IMG/VR virus record: IMGVR_UViG_3300010883_000396
Location: 1 to 25,721 of that record
Strand: one strand, 5' to 3'
DNA length: 25,721 nt
Origin: a virus
Shown: in pieces, positions 24,701 to 25,721 of the stretch
Layout of the letters: each line of letters starts with the position of its first letter
How positions within the stretch are numbered: position 1 is the first letter of the stretch
The notes under the pieces: generated by a model
Told to the model about the DNA's origin: nothing
Database searches by the model: none
The model's input: the letters and a program-made list of their open reading frames with translations, nothing else
Program-made: the position numbers and the translations under genes

Positions 24701-25721
24701 GTCTGGCCTACCATAAGTCGAGGAGTCTACCTTCCAACCAGGAAATTGTTTTTCCACTCTACTCACTGGTTGTGGTTTACCTGTCGTCCCTAAAGGTATA
24801 GAATCGGTTCTAGTTTCATAATATAATGGAAAGGCATACATTTTAGACTCATTACTCTCCAGACTTTTTATATCTGAACCTCCACTGTTAAGCAAAAGAG
24901 ATTTAATCTTTTCGTCATTATTGTGTTGATCATACGCCAAAACCCCAACTTCAACTAAAACTTTTTGGAATGCCGTTATCCCATTACACAATAACTTAAA
25001 AACATTTTCAAGGGTGGGTGGCATAACAAGAGTATCTAATTTTAATGCGTTCTCTTGTTCGTTCATTTTTCTTTTAAGGTCTACCTCTTTTTGTTTCCCC
25101 CTTGCTATGTAATTTCTTAATTGCTTAAAATATTCCTGAGCATCTATCTCCCCAATTCCAAACCTTTGAGTACTTCCTTTAAGTTCTTGGGAAACGAGAA
25201 AGTCTACCTTTGACTTTCCGAAGACTTCGTAGTTATCATCACCTTGGTTTATTAGACTAGGTGACGGTGGACTACCTAAAAATCCGGTGGTGATTTCGTC
25301 GATATTGTCATAAATATTCTTAACAAAACCAAGAAAATTTGATTCATTTGAGGACACGGTATTTACTTGAGCTTTGTTTGTGTCGTTTCCTCTAAGTTGT
25401 AATAATAGTAGTCTATAGACATCTTGGTAGTTTTGTCTCCTCAGTTCCTTGGCCTCGGAAATTGTTACCATGTTCCGAGGTCCTGTCCAAGTATCAAAAT
25501 CTCCATCTACTTTTTTGAATAGTGCTTTACACGTTATCACCATACTAGTAGAATATCTATAAAGACAAGCGTTAGCCGACACACCTTCACACCCTAAGTT
25601 CACAAAAATACGACTAAATCTTTTTTCTATTCTTTCTAGTTCTTTAATGGACTTCTGTACTAAGTAGTAGTCATCGGCTATCGAGTCGTCGGCAAAGTGG
25701 TCCATTTTTGCCGCCAATGTA
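18710..25721 (-). CDS. Giant baseplate-hub/tail protein with C-terminal GH18-like glycosidase, N-terminus probably beyond window
   Basis: The frame is open to the right edge. A TTG at 25717 and an ATG at 25705 are possible starts, but the G+C-richer DNA before them is unlike the AT-rich leaders of the other genes, so the protein probably begins outside. About 2335 residues are visible. Numbering below is from 25717. The first ~1800 residues are unassigned virion-like sequence rich in Asn, Tyr and Trp. Residues about 1826-1887 (YTCKVEAFGMMSILPLQYFQ, then VPMFHGAYLITNVEHKV) resemble the end of late-control-D/gp27-like hub proteins. From about 1927 (VGLWRSGTF) to the end is a TIM-barrel glycosidase. 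It has VDAIEFDLE (2081-2089), a GH18-type DxxDxDxE variant with Asp2087 and Glu2089, and a late-barrel Trp in VRYWSYANV. A six-Cys insert lies at 2179-2210. It probably cuts host cell-wall or surface glycan at injection. Confidence 0.88.
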   Translation of the reverse strand, partial: TLAAKMDHFADDSIADDYYLVQKSIKELERIEKRFSRIFVNLGCEGVSANACLYRYSTSMVITCKALFKKVDGDFDTWTGPRNMVTISEAKELRRQNYQDVYRLLLLQLRGNDTNKAQVNTVSSNESNFLGFVKNIYDNIDEITTGFLGSPPSPSLINQGDDNYEVFGKSKVDFLVSQELKGSTQRFGIGEIDAQEYFKQLRNYIARGKQKEVDLKRKMNEQENALKLDTLVMPPTLENVFKLLCNGITAFQKVLVEVGVLAYDQHNNDEKIKSLLLNSGGSDIKSLESNESKMYAFPLYYETRTDSIPLGTTGKPQPVSRVEKQFPGWKVDSSTYGRPDFITPKKWPEITLVENLISFIIKKQKELKQSFDPEDNEFTNGYIPALVEETPLLPISPYLRLTNIETQIIPLLMIRSMMRLGHTNNFPVYSQTTDYPGFGDEDDDTISVIKTALSNDSSESVPSKDNGGFDALGALGELEAETLFAGMLDTGKKRLKELLKILTNSYSTNTQRGKGGSAVDQSLKLLKDAGYYIETKSGTDGDEFIGYRGAKEPLANVYTYNSVVGEIGQEVNTINEFWLPNIDTKLSTNIFYDTCSGADYAMECKGFYISSVAFYEENNELSEAQKVETDSAGEKLIKWYEMCYGESGGEDSEYSRVGKLIIGPQGTLDYDYKRWLGWDFFSLWSRAKYQKKVEVDLETNNFSSENHTKPDQFAPHALKYSMPTKLRSKGEGSSREWGWNSDRQTLILEDFLWIKNDWENTTINNYTVQDDNGEYQYIPYSRAADSNGYTEALNSAGSGVVNPQAASNLALGYLYINNVGKYYAASSTPRSTPFTQKFDITRFFDQFAGYSTVPEYIVLQIGSWLYRYQEENDIIRWPNYFTTTGVKKNGQWTFRIPKKGERPQPKGDMISAKQPTGYGDMTYVWSTTYRRINKRGFNANIENDLNWMGASDFNNTCWFIAGQRTDWKSLNGGQLFKEAEDFGYDDIGSVFKMLAPEIKSQFVDAFIMWATGRPLETQTYNLGPSFPDIKRALTATVKVEENLWEDRGFCFDMSDYSLSQCAGCMSNSTPPTPNLNPKSRLWTSFCDRQLVGTYDSDFAYPGVGFTGHAVLNDTPVWTPPAQVGVVTSDFFSDNMKQFDFNNGLSTGTIEGTYNLSQAFGGSDIAYHVKKPYGQVSFATRETDMSATTDNYLHNFVNDEIKHSYGTFTLPLLYNGFVNNVKNHGQDNFNGKKPRPGAQTDAVSYTGLHDRTTNINNEGGAMQETLYHPTAGGGVNYFFIRKASHTNRIAQFNMGTNQERVVGSWDWPGVGDNNNGLMRPPASEEIQIEQNGKWYYNDSYNGFPEVGQEVYMNLHYRHPIRSQWFTGKMEEDDIGDYSSINYDETHPFLKEEWSFLTSETPAFNGKPTFYMSRTHYNPNYIESPNNNNESYAIDNNIIGGSVPTQRNELYEMLETFMKNRVVVKNVTWRQWLGVGTNDSTKQVYNNFSTIFTSKEFLTRYFDGFINKLADYIDKGDEKEDRKNIAKEEGILDDNDIKLDTYLTLKNIHDKWLTGSAAEGLRKVKLNATYDFNQNKESWLFSQFSFVDRAYTDISHKVIDPTPLLNLKENPKISLYTLMYDLIAHNQFEFFPLPTTVDFASKNFEKSFIPHLTVDKESIDQNPRFYVMYMGGFSDSLDMESSTYEFANDGFDITPEPCIDCPADFYKGDITTISNQESLPNAVLLIEGQAEDDGGFRIGGPGGAISVPSYGNWKCVGNSGFGDCKIQKPELKAFAINYAQDNQNFFKSIALDQAEFQETQESLLIIDALSHEEGTTKDPMLKGQNLLNVYQKRSYTCKVEAFGMMSILPLQYFQLNNVPMFHGAYLITNVEHKVTQGDVSTSFEGVRVSQSVIPYVSGFLTAIQDSSESSPIIYNEKLDTRDLNVLSGDVERVGLWRSGTFKESTLGGIQKLGVNSVALAIETDWAEVSGGSTRWKGDSWDWQPYKQFDNGKQADWTKNARYTLDGLKNVVKLLSEADIYITLMLYFNPNYNYIEPMCGGSGMKNINGTTDYLKKDYASQNIDTPFTIPELVNELNNHCTKCKVDAIEFDLEGHYRKTVYSSGWKTGEKPLGYDDSVNKKDLAKAVMKKLRDTLPTGTEVGTTLYVGKTVSTNENYWKDPAHPEYSCLADYVAVQAYTFAKCKPQNCKSCTLDTDCVEGAFCGDMGNGKGKKCYNTDYSWGGYAGPGNYQRFSGNTVKKISESNFNGADPTNGKPYLIMGLAAYHQKFEDHTISEALVEAWNGGVQPIASSSYKPTEVRYWSYANVFGSNGGYDSITKSGPVADFIKEQTSKINEEST

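Noticed and set aside
1-25721. CRISPR array, insertion sequence, integrase or attachment site
   Set aside because: No regularly spaced repeats, transposase or integrase motifs, or terminal inverted repeats were seen on either strand.

Overview
The window is one continuous block of genes from a contractile-tailed, T4-like (myovirus) phage genome. Every gene I can support lies on the minus strand, so transcription runs from position 25721 down to 1. Coding density is very high and no non-coding stretch reaches 300 bases. The DNA is AT-rich, and the gene starts have A/T-rich leaders with no recognisable Shine-Dalgarno sequence. One structural protein carries a GCxD...NYNPxA cysteine motif familiar from Bacteroidota surface proteins. 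Together these suggest, without proving, a marine or freshwater Bacteroidota host.

In transcription order, region A (25721-16361) holds a very large tail or baseplate-hub protein. It has a late-control-D/gp27-like segment followed by a C-terminal GH18-like glycosidase barrel. After it come a small unknown protein, a proline-rich coiled-coil protein, and two tandem paralogues. Each paralogue has an N-terminal conserved tag, a membrane segment and a C-terminal peptidase-S74 (intramolecular chaperone) domain. A rho-independent terminator closes the region.

Region B (16208-9310) is a compact DNA replication and nucleotide module: gp32-like ssDNA-binding protein, UvsX recombinase, RNase H/FEN-family 5' nuclease, an unknown protein made of two repeats, a gp41/DnaB-type helicase, a monomeric class II (B12-dependent) ribonucleotide reductase and a small DUF5522-like Cys-rich protein.

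Region C (9261-1) returns to virion structure: gp25-like baseplate wedge, gp6/Baseplate_J protein, a 1243-residue protein with an N-terminal Ig-like domain, and a second giant structural protein that runs off the left edge (1092 codons visible, no stop).

The replication genes therefore sit between two structural blocks. A short motif, ATATTTATA followed by a TAAA(A)GAA-like stretch, recurs upstream of several transcription-unit heads and is a candidate phage promoter or translation signal. The points most worth a second look are the hub-glycosidase fusion with its Cys-rich insertion, the membrane-anchored S74 paralogue pair with an island of perfect DNA identity, the duplicated unknown protein between nuclease and helicase, and the recurrent upstream motif.
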